Source of the DNA: Ypsolopha sequella
Lineage: Eukaryota; Arthropoda; Insecta; Lepidoptera; Ypsolophidae
Length of the DNA: 64,000 nucleotides
Direction of reading: 5' to 3'
NCBI GenBank assembly: GCA_934047225.1
Contig: OW203987.1
Location: forward strand, 4,739,501 to 4,803,500
The notes under the pieces were generated by a model. That model made no database searches, was not told the origin of the DNA, and saw only the letters and a program-made list of their open reading frames with translations. The translations under genes were made by a program, and so were the position numbers. Position 1 is the first letter of the stretch, and each line of letters opens with the position of its first letter. This document shows, one piece after another, positions 33,301 to 48,300 of this stretch.

Positions 33301-36300
33301 ATTGATAGAACCCCCTAACAAGTTTACCTTTTCTGATGGTCGCGTCCTTACAGGAGACCATCTCGACGTCACACAGTTTCCCGGACCAGCCCGGCGCACA
33401 GGTACACGTGTAGTGTGGACCCTTCTGGGAGCACGTCGCGCCGTTCTCACAAGGGTTGTTCTCACACCTGGACGAGAGGAAATGGTTAGAATTGATCTCG
33501 ATATGATTGAAATACAAGTTTTTGCTGGAACGAAGCCTCAAAGGTCTATCAAGTTTATGTTATTAGTAGCAGGTAATGTCCCATTTCCATCATTGCAGAC
33601 ATATTCTTCTTGCAAAGGTACTTCCTCTAATACCCCATTTACATCTCTGTTTTTGTTTTTTCTGTTCCCTTTGCAATATTTTGGCTTATACCGAAGCTTG
33701 GCGTTGTTCTTTTATAGATTTCCTGGTCTGCCTAGTTGCAATATAATCAGCGAATGTTACTACCTCTACCAAACTTTTACAAAATTATACAAAGAGACCT
33801 AGTAAAACACAACAATCTTAAGATGTCAAACACTTACCAATCAACAAAGGTCTCGCAGTGTTTCCCGGTATATCCGTAGGGACAATGGCAGGTGTAGTAA
33901 GTGATGTGATCGTGGCAAGTAGCACCGTTGTCGCAGGGGGAACTGTCGCACGGGTTGATGCGGAACTGGCAGTTGGACCCCGTGTACCTATGGAATATTG
34001 AAGTGTTAAGTACTTCTCCTCTTTGCAAACTGTTAAGAACCAATGAAGGAAGTATCGTAATAAGTTTGTAGATAATGATCCTGAAGATAGAAAAGGGTAA
34101 AGAATGCAGTTGTTTTGTTGTGGACATATTGACACGTGAAATCGTAAAAAGTAAGCCCGCGAGTGTTTAACTTTTCAATTGAAACTTTCGAAACACACAT
34201 GTGGTGATTGCTTATTTCAGAAAAGGGTCAATAAATTGCAATTAAGCGCTTGGATTTCCAAGAGATAGTACTTAAAACATCATTGCTAAAACAAGAGATT
34301 ATTTCCAACACATCTGTATTTGGGGCGAATCATAAACCAACTCACCCGGGTGGACAAGAACAGTTGTAAGAGTTGATGCCGTCGATGCAAGAGCCTCCGT
34401 TCATACAACTGGACTCGGTGCAATCCTCGTCGTTGGTCTGACAGTTGATGCCGGAGAAGCCAAGCGGACAGGTGCAGGTATATGAGGCCACGTACTGGAA
34501 TAATTCGAAGTATATAATTTTTTTGAGAAGTTCAGAAAAAGTACACTATACAGTACATGTACAAGTTCAATTGTGGGTATTTATATCATTATTCAAATCA
34601 CAAAATTTCACCTGAATTGGCTCAACCGTTATTCAACAAAAGTCTCAGAATGGTTACAAAGTCTGTCCTACCATGAGACGGAAAACCTACTCTCTGTGGT
34701 AAACTGGTAAATTAGATGTTGTAAGATGCTATAATTAGTTTAAGTAGATAGTTTATATAATTCAATTTCAAGGTTTTGTCTGAAACATTTAATTAATTCT
34801 TAAGTATACAAATTGTTATCTTTAATCTGACCTATTTATATTCTGACAAATTTTTAATGCGTAAAGTACAGGCTACTTTCGTAGTTTAGTTTAGGCAATA
34901 ACATTTCACTAGCCGTAAGATGTTCTTTTGAATGTACTACTCTTAAGTTCCTTTTACTCAAATAAATACAGATAAACATGGAAAACAGTATTCGCGTGAG
35001 CAGCTAATACCGGAAATCGAATTCGAATATTGAAATTATCAGTAGAGTTCGTTAACAACTTCGTTAGATCCGAAAAATGTCCGTTTTGTGAACATATTTA
35101 CATTATTTTTTATAAAAGCTCTAGTTTCTACTTATATTCCTCTGTAGCGTAGAAACAGCAGGATTAGAATTAATGGTGTTTGTTTTTAATTAATTTAGAC
35201 CGTCCAAATTGCATTATCCATCAAAGAAACTGTCACGTACAAACCAAAGTACATGAAATTTTAATAAGAAGCTCTTCCTTACCTGGTTACAAGTAGCACC
35301 GTTCATACAAGGTCTTGATTGGCACTCGTCAATGTCTATTTCGCAATGTTTTCCTGCGAAACCGCTGGCACAAAGGCAGTTGTAATCGCCGATGCTATCG
35401 AGACATGTTGCTCCATTCTGGCAAGGGACTGTGGACAGACAAAGTTCAATTGGAGACCGAAAGAAGAGAGAGGTCCACGTGCACTCAAAGTTATTTAGAC
35501 GCATTCGGCATTATTTTTCATTGGACTGCATGTGCCGTGTGTTTTGTTAAGGTAAATCCTACGCTAATCTATGGAACCCCTGAGATAAGCTTAGCACACT
35601 CCCTTATGTCTTTTCACCAGCACAAGACAAGCATTTCTTAAAGACATTGAGTTGACCCCCTTGAAGTAATTCGGGGGAGAGTAAGAGGACAGCTCACAGG
35701 CAAAAAACCAAGAGGCTCACCATGCCTGGGATCGATGGATGGCGGTATATCAATACCTAATAGCCGGGCCTTATGTGGAACAGACTGGTGCCGGGCAGGG
35801 GCGTCATTGGTGCAAGGGTTCCGGTACCGCGCTCACCAACCCGCCTGCCCAGCGTGTGTGAGTATGGGCAATTCTTCCAGGATGACCGCTGGGAGTGGCT
35901 AAGTCCTGGAAAGACTTATGTCCAGCAGTGGACCTAGGCTGATGGATGGATGGGATTGAGTTAAAAGATTCTTAAAGACACTTACAAGAAGCACAATCAT
36001 CCGTATTGATGGCACAATCCTTCCCCTCGTATCCCCTCGCACAAAGACATGCGTAAGACCCATCAGTGTTAAGACACGTGGCTTCATTATGACATGGAGC
36101 GGTGACAGCACATTCATCCACGTCCCTATCACACAAAGCCCCGGTCCAACCAGCGGGACATTGGCACGTGAACTCTGCGTAGGAAGCTTCGGCGATGCAA
36201 CGGCCTCCGTGGCGACACCTGGAGAGGAAGATAAGATTACGATGACATATAAATTATAGTCGATACAGAAGTCGAACCGGGTGAAGAAGGGCTTGCTTGA

Positions 36301-39300
36301 TATGCTTTTAATTCTCAGGCAGACCGCCGGCACTCAATAAAATCTAACATGCAGCTAACGGCCAGCAGCCAAGTAGTGCTCACTCCCAACCGTACTTCTA
36401 ATGTAAACGACGTCAAACTGGAGGGGTGGGGGGCGTCACTACTGCTCCTTACGTGATACAAACATACAGGCATCGCACGAATTTCGCCCTTTGGTCCATC
36501 AAAGAGAAAAAATAATTACAGGTCCCGGCAGTAAATAATGCACATCGTATTGTAGCGTCATCTCTGTCGCACGAAGCACCAACAGTCCGGTGACAGAGAG
36601 GGCGCTCTAACAAGCCGATGTGCATTACTTACTGCCGGGTATTGTATTTTAATTCTTTTCAGATAAATATGTATTTTAATTATTTCTAGAACTTGCAACT
36701 TGTCAAAGACTTGTGCGCAGACGCAGACAGACTTACTGGTTTGGCATACAAGGGTCCAGGGTGTTTTCGCAGTTCCTGCCGGAATGTGGCGGTGTGCAGA
36801 CACATCGGTACCCGTTGACGAGGTCGATGCACGATCCTCCGTGCAAGCAAGGGTTGCCGGCGCAATCGTCGATGTTTGTTTCACAGTTCACACCTGGAAA
36901 TTTATCGGTATTTTATTTTGAATCATCAATTCGGCATAGATATCTTCTTCCTTCTGTCTGTCTGTCCGCTTATAACTTTTTTATTTGAAAACAAGTGAAC
37001 CGATTTGGATGCAGTTTTCACTATTAGCTAAGAGTTTTCTTGAGGAAGGTTTTTGGCTATTTTATGACTTTATGACCAAAAGGAGCTGAGCAGTAACTAT
37101 TTTAGTCTGTATATACATTTTGCTTACTTATTGAGAACGATTAAATCGAGTCGGGTCAGGTTGTTGGTTTGCTATGGTTATGTGAAAGGGGATCTAAGGA
37201 TATATACAACGAACCTATATCATTGCGCTTTGCCAAAAACGAGCTTAGTTTTAACTGTTTTTTTTTTTCTGAAACAAGTCAGAGAAAACCGGCTAAGGGC
37301 AAAGGAGTATGAGGGATTTTCTTTTTTTTTTTTTACTCTTCCCTAGTCGCTGGATAGATGGCGCTTAACTTGGATGTAATTTTGAGATCGTAAAACGAAA
37401 CGTACATAAAAAAGTAATTAATGTCATTGTCACATCACATCACAATGGCATTTTGAAAATAAATAAATAATAACAACAAGGAAAAAGAAAAAATATTTAG
37501 CAGTCTTTTTATGAGTTTTCTAAGCCAGAAAGAAAATGCCCCAAGAGAAAAAGAACAGAAGTCTGGGCCTTGTAGATTTGTGTAAAAATGGAGGCATACA
37601 TCTTTTTCCTAAAGAAGAAAGTCGTAAAGCGCAATGAGTACAAGCCATCGTACATTTTAAACCTGGACGGACCATAACAAAGCATTCGCACATATGTGCA
37701 CACATGTCAGTCAACCAACGAGCGTATGTGACGTGACGTGACGCAATGTTTTTTTTTTCCAATCGTTTTGGCGTTTTGGCTTTGGCACCTAGTAACGTAG
37801 TCAGTTCAACGCCATCTACAGAGTTCTTGGAAACTATGTTTTTTTTTTAATACTTAAAAAGAAAACCTCTCATTGAGAAGCACCTGTCTAGATGGATTAG
37901 TGGAATTCATGTAGTAGAAACATTATAATGCCACAGTACAAAAAAAACGGTGATACTACTCTAAAAAACTAGGTAGTTAGAAATTATAATAGACGAATAT
38001 TAATGTATTAACTTACCAGTGAATCCCAGAACACAGTCGCACTTATAAGCATTCAGTCGATCATGGCAAGTCCCACCATGCTGGCACGGATTAGAACTGC
38101 ACTCATCGATATCTCGCTCACACCTCTGACCTCCATATCCTGAGAGACAATGACAGATGAACTGGTTGACGCCGTCCTCGCACGATCCGCCGTTGATGCA
38201 CGGATTTGAGGCGCATTCGTCCACGTCGGAGAGGCATCTAGGACAAAAAATATAGCATTAAAATCAGAAACAAAAGCAAAGATATTCCTATGGGCACCTA
38301 GAGCGCGCGAAAGTAACATAATAAATTAAATACTGTATTATTATTATGTAATATTGTAAAAGTTGATAAGGAATTCTGCAGGACGTTATTCAGCCAGTAA
38401 TTCAGAGCGAACTCAACATGAGATTTTGGCAGATATTTGCCTATATATTTACTAGCTTTTGTCCGCGGCTTCACCCGCGCTGATTTTGTTTGCTTTTTCC
38501 CGGGATATTCGCATTTGTAATAGGGGTATGGATTTACGAAATGCACAATTCAAAACTACTTTTCTTCTGTAGTTTAAATCTTTTAATATCGGAAAATTCG
38601 TTTCTTATTGCCTTTTATATTTTTCACTCATAATTATAGAAAATATATATCATACTCATAATTTTACTAGCCTCAAATTTTTTAAACCTTGATCCGAGAC
38701 AGAGGAGAAGAAAATCAGCAATTTTGATTACGAATCTAACACGGGATTTTTTCCCTCATTTGGGAATACGACATATAATTTTCTGCTTCTAAGGATTTTT
38801 GCAACATTTAAAAAACCGGCAATAATAAAAACAAATCTGTCACAATTTTTTTGTTCAGTTTATTTAGAGTTTAACCGGTTTGCTTATAGATTTTTAATAA
38901 TTTATTGAAGAAAAATAGACATGAAGCGCAATTGCGCATTGTGAAATTACACAGGTAAAATCTTACCTGGCATCATAATATCCCCTGGGACACTCGCAGC
39001 GGAATCCATTGATCCTGTCGATGCACTTGCCGCCATTCGCGCACGGGTTCGACAGGCACTCGTTGATGTTCGTCTCGCAATGCTGGCCCGTGAACCCTGG
39101 GATACACTCGCAGGTGTACCTGAGAGAAAACATACCGAATAAGATGATACGCTCCTAAGTATATCTTCGAAAAACATTAAAACACACTTGAAACAAAGTC
39201 TATGCTGATATAAGTTACGCAGCTCGGTTCGAATGGCAATTCCCATCTGAGATGTTTGGTTAGACGGCAAAAATGAAATGTCATGAACCCATACATAATA

Positions 39301-42300
39301 TATTCATGGAAAACATGCTTTTAATCATGCGAGATAGTTTTATTGTACAAAAACAATCAAGCGTTACAATTCGTTTGTTTAAATAGTTTGCACGGATTGA
39401 TATGCTGACACAAAGGGGCCGCTGACTCATGCCGAAAGGCGGCGTCAGCTACTTCAAAGACACGGTGTACACACGCTTTGTATCTGACAGATTTATATTT
39501 TTATTCGTACTGAATGTGTGGAAGCCTCTTACCAAAGGCTTGATCCGCCGATTTAAGGTCGCTCAACGAGCTATGGAGCGGGCTATGATTGGGATATCTC
39601 TGATGGATAAAATCCGAAACGAAGATATCCGTCAGAGATCGAAGGTGACCGACATAGCCTGCCGAATCAGTAAGTTGAAGTGGCAGTGGACTGGCCATAT
39701 TTGTCGCCGACGTGATGACCGTTGGGGCCGTAAGGCATATGGAGACCACGTACAGCAAAGCGCAGCATATGCCACCCTCGTGCCCGCTGGACTGACGATC
39801 TGAAGGACGTTGCGGGTGGCGGCTGGATGAGGATGACTGAGGACCGCCAAGAGTGGCGTAATATGGGGGGAGGCCTATGTCCAGCAGTGGACGAATACGG
39901 GCTGATGGATGGATGGATGGAATGTGTTTACGCTGTCTTTAAAGTAGCCGACGCCGCCTTATGGCACAAGACGGTGGCCTCTTTGTGTCGGCATAACAAT
40001 CCGTGCAAACTATTCGAGCACACAAACCGTACTCAATCCATGCGTTTAGAGGAATGGGACTTACTCGTAATAGTTGCTGCGCATGAGGAAAGAAGAAAAT
40101 ATTGTTAGAAACATACATAAATAGAATAAAGTGCTAGAAGTAGAGAAAGCCATCCGAAAGAACCCAGACAACACTCCCTCTTTCAAGCAAACGAAATTAA
40201 TCAAGCTGTAAAGAGCTCAATACCTGTTGATCCCATCGATGCAAGTGGCCCCGTTTCGACAAGGATTGGAGTAGCATTCGTTGACATTGATTTCACAGTT
40301 GCGTCCAGAAGTGCCAGGCTTGCAGCGACATTGATAACCATCTATCAAGTCCTCGCAGTGCCCTGAAAAGTTTTGGCCATGTTATCCAATTGTCGCCTTT
40401 GTGATCCAGTGGTTAGAACGTCTTAACTACTAAACCGGAGACCGCGGGTTAAAATCCCGTGATGGCAGTTAATTTTCGATCGGCGTTTGTGCCCTATGAG
40501 GTAATAATCGGTAAAACTTGAGTGTACGGGTGTGGACTGTCACTTGCACTTTACAGTGCATCCTCATAAACACCTCCACCCACTCTGGGATTCATGCTGT
40601 AAGTTAATGGTAACCTTACACGGTGCGGTGATGTAATGTAAGGCTACCATATATAGTTTTAATCTAAACACAAATCCTTTAGTTTGGGACACTCCACATA
40701 GTAACACAGAGAGATATGCGCGAGGCGCTTTGCCACACCACGCCCCACAGAAATATGTTTCCAACTTTAGTATTTGACTACCTTGGTAGGTTTGCGAGTA
40801 GAATTGTCCGGAGAATTAAAGACAAAGAACAGGGAAATATCAATCTTACCTCCAAACTGACAAGGGTTAGATTCGCACTCGTTGATCTGCGTCTGACAAA
40901 CCCTGCCGGTGTACCCCGGGTGACAGTTGCAGGTGAAGCTGTTGTCACCGTCTATGCATTCTCCTCTGTGGCACGGCGCGGATAGACAGTCGTTGATGTT
41001 GGTCTCACAGGACATGCCTGAAAGAGCATAATAACATTGTAATTTATTGTCGTATGCTTAGATAGAAGAATGTTATCTTTGTTAGTACTAAAATCACACT
41101 AAGTATGGTAGGACAAAAGAGCTATAAATACTAAATAAGTAAGCTAATCGAATAGATGTGACTGGAAAAAGGCGCCAAGTCTAAAAAATCTTCGAAGGTT
41201 GGTTGTAGTCTTGGACGAATAAACCAGGTTGTAGTAGTCCACATAAATGAGATCAGATAAATAACAACAATAGACGCTTAACCCCCAATAGCAAACATGT
41301 CATGTGGAAATCATTCTGTTGTAAGACAAGGAAAGCATTTGGCGACATTGGTGTCTGATAGACTAGCATAGCAAACAACATCGAGCTCGATAGCGCGTGA
41401 TACAGTGCTCTCTCTACCTCGAGAGGGATAGACATGTTGTATCAAGCAGTTACAGCTCGATACGGTCTGATATGCTAGGTGCCTGGTGTGGATTCCAACT
41501 TGATGGAGGAGTCATACATATTTATAGAAATTCTACTGGGTACAGACGACGGCGTTTCCAAAAGAACAGAAGTATCTTATCATTTACCTACCCTTTATGT
41601 ACGTACGCACAAATATATACACAAAAAATAATTAAGAATGCCACTCACCAGTATATCCAGGGAGACATTCGCAAGTGTAGCCGGCAATGGAGTCGTGGCA
41701 CGAGCCACCGTTCCGACACGGACTGGACGCGCAGTCGTCGATGTTCACTTGACAACGCGCTCCCGTGAAACTGCAACGAGGAAGACACGTTAGAAAATTA
41801 ACCTTGATTTTTGCATATATGTGCAAACAGAACAAGTTGCCGGTAAGTAATGGAAAATTATTTCATAAGAGAGTAATGGACCTACTATGTTAGCTTTAGG
41901 AACGCCTGTGTTCAGGCGGTATTGAATTTATAAATAGCGAATTCTTACCCAATAACACAAGTGCACTTGAACGCATTGATGAGGTCGTGGCAGACTCCAC
42001 CGTTGAGACAGGGGTTGTTGGCGCACTCGTCGATCTCTACTTCACATTGGGTACCCGTGAATCCTAGAAACAACGGAAAATGTTTTATTTTTGTATAGGA
42101 AATGATGAAGGAGTGCATTAAACTTTTCAACGAAACTACAGTGAATACAATTTTTTCTATTAAACAAAAACATACCGTCACATATAACCCTGAGGGGGTG
42201 TCAGAGGTGTTTTCGATTATGGACTGTTAATAGAACAATCAACACTCGTAAACTCTTGTTTGCGTGCCAAAGTCATTTGGGATAAGCCTCATCGCGGTAC

Positions 42301-45300
42301 TTAGGGTATCAAATACACGATTTAGGGCATGCAGGTTTACCTCACAGTGTTTCCCTACATCGTTCAGCAAGTGGTAAGTATATAATATATACATATACTA
42401 TACACATAAATATACACATAAATTGATAAAAGCTCATTGGTGCATTCTCGACCGGCTGAATTCGAACCTAAGTCCCAAGATTGATTTCTACCGACTGAGC
42501 TTCCGCTGCATTTAAGGGGCTGCAAAATGCTAAAATTCAGTCCCGCTCTAATACCTTTGTGTTTTAACTGTCTATCCTGCACTAATCAGATGCCGCGCAC
42601 GCAAATCTTCAGTTATTTTGAAATCGTGGCTTAAATAGGAAATAAACTATAATTTATTTATGTAATAAAGATGGTTTTTTCTAGTTAGTATCTGCGTGTG
42701 TTGGTTTCGTTTCAATCGGTTTTGAAATATGGAAACTGAACCGCTTTTTTCGTGAAATTCACGCTTTTTTAAAAGTAATATAATTAAAAGAAGATTGAAA
42801 GTGTGTTAATTTAAAAAGTGTAATTAATAATTGTCTTCAGTCAAAAACTTTGCCATATATTTTTAAAATTTTTAACTTCTACATTGACGGGACTGAATCC
42901 AATTCTAAATTGATGTTTAACATTGTGTAGCCCCTTAACCAAAGTTCATCCTAATCACAAACATTTCCGGTGAACGGAACGAAGTTTAGCCTTGACAATG
43001 CCGTAAGGCAAAACCAATTACAGTTATTAAAGTTTATATCAGTGAAACAGTACCAATATTTTATTAAGATGCGGACGAAGCAGTCTGAAGTCTTGTAATT
43101 CGTTTTACAAGTCCATCAGAAGACTGGGACTATAACTTTTAAATTGCATGTCCTTCATTCATAACGTATGACTTCATAAAGAATAAGTTCCATAATTACA
43201 ATGTCGAGTCTAGGGATGCAAACATCGCTTATAAAAACATCGATGCATCGATACATCGATGTTTTCAAAAAAAATATTAATGTCTAAACATCGGTCTTAA
43301 AAACATCGATGTATCGATGTTTTCTCTAGTTTTTTTTTTATTAATTAAACGCCATTATAACACCATTCTTTAAATTTTATACATTTATTGTGTTTTTAAA
43401 ACATTACAGAGGTATTTGTTTTTTTATTTAATGTCACAGAATTTAAAAACAGTAATTTTAAGAGACGTTTCCTAACTTTTTAATTCACTCACAGTCAAAT
43501 AATGCAACTTTAGACACATTGCTTCTCAACTTTTTTTTACCGTTCTGCACACGATTATTTCACATCAATGAAATGCCCTTTACTGTTATAAAAACATCGG
43601 TCTAACCATTGTTCATGGATAACATCGATGCATCGATGTATCGTTTGCATCCCTAGTCGAGTCCAGAGCGAAAACAAACGGAGCGAATGTCGCAGAATCA
43701 TAAAATCTTACGTCCACTCATTTAAACTAAGAAAATTATGTACCCAACATTGTCAGGGCACCCCAGGACCAATAATTTAGTTTGATGACTAAAACTTATA
43801 TTTAAGACTGGCCAGTCGGTTATTTAAGTGTGCAAGAAAGGCAGTCATTTTCAAACATAAAGTTATTATGGTGCAGGATTAGGTTTTTGCTAACTTTCTT
43901 CGTAGAATTAAGTTATAACTTTTTCGAAGCAATAAAACTTTTTTAACTTTACTTTAACTTTGTACTTATAATCTCAGTGTTGCTAGCAAAATGGCATATT
44001 TACGTAATTGTTGGTCAACAAATAACAAAAATATCCGATAATGCATGTCCTGAGATAGTTTCAAAGAATCATTCGTGTCCCGCGCGTTTACTAGGCTCTG
44101 TAGAATGGAATGAAAATTATTGGCCACGAAATCAAGTCCGAATCAAAATTTATTTAAGCACTTTCATTTTAGAGTTGCAATTCGAATGACGTGGCCCGGA
44201 CCCAGTTCCCTGGAGCGGATGCTATAGAGAATCGACCTAATTATAAAGACAGGAGAGTAACTTTTCAATTGAGCTAAAGGTTGCTTCGTGAATGCCCCAG
44301 GCGGGACAATCTACTTGGACCGGTGTGCGTTGATGCCCTTATAAATGGACCAAGTTATTTGTACGTTCCAAATGATCCTTAACACACTGAACAAGAGTTC
44401 ATTTTTGAGTGGTATTAATTAGAGAAAATAGGTTTGTATAACGAGTACTGGTTTGAAGCAGATATTCCATAGAATTCTGAAACCTCGCCAAAAGGGGAAT
44501 GTTGTCTGTCATACAATATTCGTAAATTATATAGCTCATTTTCGGATAAAAATTGTTTCCAAGGTAAGATACTGATACTTTTGTAGGCACAAGCACTGGA
44601 CCTTGAAAAATTTTAATTGGCTCTTTAGCTTCAGGACATATTTTTCAGTAGGTCATGGATTTTTAGTTGCAGTTCAATTTAAATCAAGGAAAAAAAGTTT
44701 ATTGAAAATTTTATTACTTAATTAACGTTTAAAAACAAAGTAAAGATAATTTATTTAAAAATTTGCAGTCTGTTTAAACCCAAAAAAATCAAGCAACTTT
44801 ATTTATACAAATATTTGTACTAATTATATGTATTCACCGCTATAATCATAAATACTTGCAATTTTGTCCTAAATTGAAAAAGAACATTATAACTTTGAGA
44901 AAATGCAAATCTGTATGCTAATTTATACAGAGAATATATTTTGGTCAATTAAACGTTTTATGCCCGTCTTTAAATCGAAAATATTGTATTTACTTCACGT
45001 AGTGGGGAAAAGAATTTAGGATTATTCGAAAAAGGTACTTTTCAGATATTGCGGTTTTTATTTCCAGTCGTTTCTCTAAATGTTCATAATATATAATTCA
45101 ATTGCAACAGTATTCTCCAACCAACTAGTCTTCACCCATCAGCGATTTTAACTTGTACATACTATAGTTTTTGTGTACATGTTTTGAGGTGCGTTAAAAG
45201 GTGGCGCCTTGGACTTATAAAATTTCGCGGCTACTCTCGCAACATTTTTCACACGCTTTATGGTCTTTATTAATCGCGGGATAAATGCCTTGTGATAAAT

Positions 45301-48300
45301 GCCTTGTACCTACTAATAAGTAAACTCTCTAAAAGACATGTAAAACATGTTAATGAATCCGGGCAAAAGGGTTTTATTTTAAAAGCTTGATACGTTTCTG
45401 TGCAAAGGGCTTCTAAAAATCACTCGCCTTTGGCCTTCGCAAATTGTTGCATGTGCCAGAATTGCCGTCCAGAACCTCTATTATGTATTTTTGGTTGCCA
45501 ACTGGACTGAGTGCCTATCTTCAAAAATATAGATAGAAACTGATCTTTCAAAATTGCCTTTAGTGGGTATTGAACTATTTACGAACTGTGTCGTCACTTG
45601 AACATTTCCTTAGACAATCTAAATTCGATACTTTATCTATATTTTTGATGATAGGCACCCAGTCCAGTTGGCAACTAAAGATACATAATAAGCCCGCAGG
45701 ACCCAACTAACAGACAAATCCTTTCACTTCAACAGGTGGAAGGCTTTCGGTTGTAGCTTATGACATCCTCATGACCAAAGCATGCTACCAAACGACTCGT
45801 CTTGAAAAGCGGTACTACAAGTGCTAGTTTCAGAAATTCATCCGTTACCAACTTCCGTAGATTTTGCGCTTCATTACAGGTCTTTTTTCGACGCTTTTTT
45901 TAGGCGCGATAGCAAACATTTTATTTTTTTATTAGCGTTATTAATTGACTAATTCGTATTTAAGGCGAATGGATACGCCAACTGCAATTTGGACCTGTCT
46001 TTGAAGGCCTACTCCTCCCACACGGGTGGTCCAAAAACTTCCATAAAAATATATGATAGGCATTATAAAGTCAAAAATAAATTTTAAGTTTCATAAACTG
46101 TTTTTCTATTGTAAGTTTTGACAAAAAAAATCGAAAGTCATCGAAAGTTTCACATGATTAACACAAGAATTCTCTTACTCCTTCCAAACACCTAAAGCGA
46201 TTTTAATTATGATTTCACCAAATTATAGGAAATTTTTAGATCTAAAAAATTTAAGTTCAAAATTTATTTTCCGTTCATGGCGTCCATGTGAAAAGTATTA
46301 TTTTCTTCTATTTTGCGCTAGCTGGAGACGCAGTGATTGTCGTAACAGCCACTTTTCAAGGCACGCTGAAATGAACATTATTTCAATGTCGTTTCCGTTG
46401 ATATAATTTGAATTGAATTTGAATTTGTACCGACACACATCGAGTTGCTTATTTAGGGTAGTCATACGCCTTAAATGTAGTTTATTATATCTTAATAAAA
46501 TAAAATGAAACGAAAGTGAGATATATTTGTGATATATATCAGATTGTGACCAGAGCGTGCGACTATAAATACTGAGTGGGCGAATTTAAAGTATTAAATC
46601 GAAAATATTTCACCAGAAGTCAAAAAATAGGTGCGACGACGAGCGAAGCGAGGCGGAGCGTGTTAGGTTTACATGTTATATAAAATAAGGAGCCAAGCGA
46701 AGCGGAACGGAGCGAGGCGACGTCCCAAGTTTTGTAACTTAAAATTAAATTGTAACTAAAATATAAAATTATTTATTACTTTAGCCAATTCCAACTAGCT
46801 ATTATGAATAATCTCTAGATAAAGAAATTAATTTATTACATTATCTACGCAGTTTAGCGAATATATATAATTTCAAGCCATTATGTATAATCGCTATTTA
46901 ATTACTTTGGCTTTAACTATATATAAACTACATCAAAATATTTGAGACATTCATAGCACATGTCTGACTTACATTCTGCACTATATCATTGCGCTCGTAA
47001 TAAGTGGCACTTTAAAGTAAACGCGCACAGCGCGCAATCGCTTGACGTTCGTTTCCGCGTGGAAGACAATGCGTTGCGCGGGCGCCGCCTCCGTCGCCAT
47101 GGGAACTGGGCCCGGTCCCAGGGTTGACAACAACAAACATAACAGTTTTTTTATTATTGTTTATTTATTTACATAATTCATTGGGCAATGACGCAACGTG
47201 CCTATTTTATGTAATTGCAGCATTATTATGACGATCGATCAGTCTTTTTAATTGTTACTTCATTACCATCTGAAACTCTTTCTAGGTCGATTCGGTCAAC
47301 GGAATATTTATGATAGACTAGCGGATGCCCCGCGGTGTTGCCCGCGTGAACCCGTTTTTCCCGACCCCGTGGAAATTTCGAAAAATCTCGCCTTATTTCT
47401 TGTCTACGTTTTAAATGGAAATGCAACATTTCAGCTTTCTAGATCTAAGGGTTAGGGCTGAGCGTTGATGAGTCAGTGAGTGAGTGAGTGAGTGAGTGAG
47501 TGAGTGAGTGAGTGAGTGAGTGGGTGTGTGAGTGAGTGAGTGAGTGAGGGAGGGAGTGAGTGAGTGAGTGCGTGAGTGAGTGAGTGAGTGAGTAAATGAG
47601 TCCGTCAGTCAGTCAGTCAGTCAGTCAGTCAGTCAGTCAATCAGTCAGTCAGTCAATCAATCAGTCAGTCAGTCAGTCAGGACAAAAAAAGACAAAAAAA
47701 AAAAATTTATTTCTCAAAGCACAATATTCACACAGATTTACAAAAATACCCACTTTAGAAACACAAAAAGAGTAAGTTTAGTGTACAGTATTGCGACAGA
47801 CTATTGAATTATTACTTAAAATATTGTAACATTTGAGCGAGAGGTACATAATAATTGATATAACAGCAGACCCCGCACTAAGTCTAACTTGTCTACGCGG
47901 AGTCTAGACACCAGTTACTAGAGAGGTTTGCAACTGGGCTTAGATACATGTTGTACAAATTAATAATTCTGAAAAACATAAAACAACTAGACTTCTGTAT
48001 ATACTATATATTATGATGATAGAATAACAAAAGAAAGTTAAAGTGGACCTAGTATATTGACTTGAGGGACGCCTTTATACAGCTACAAATATCTCCCAAA
48101 ACGACTTCTCGTTCTTTTTTCTTCTATCAAAAATGTCTAAGGATTTTGTCTCTAGCAAAATATATTTTTCTTACAATTTACAACAATTGTAGGGGACAGT
48201 AGGCTACAATTTAAACGGTAAGAATAAAACATCACCGTCAACCCAGCAATCTTTTATTTCCATACCTCTCACTGTAATGCCTCCGACAATCTCTCTCTAG

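Noticed and set aside
43240..43650. ATCGAT clusters as DREF-type promoter elements
   Set aside because: They are subterminal repeats of a hAT-like MITE bounded by a perfect 8-bp TSD; no gene start nearby.
47465..47682. Regular short repeats resembling an array
   Set aside because: Units of 4 bp without spacers; a compound microsatellite, not CRISPR.
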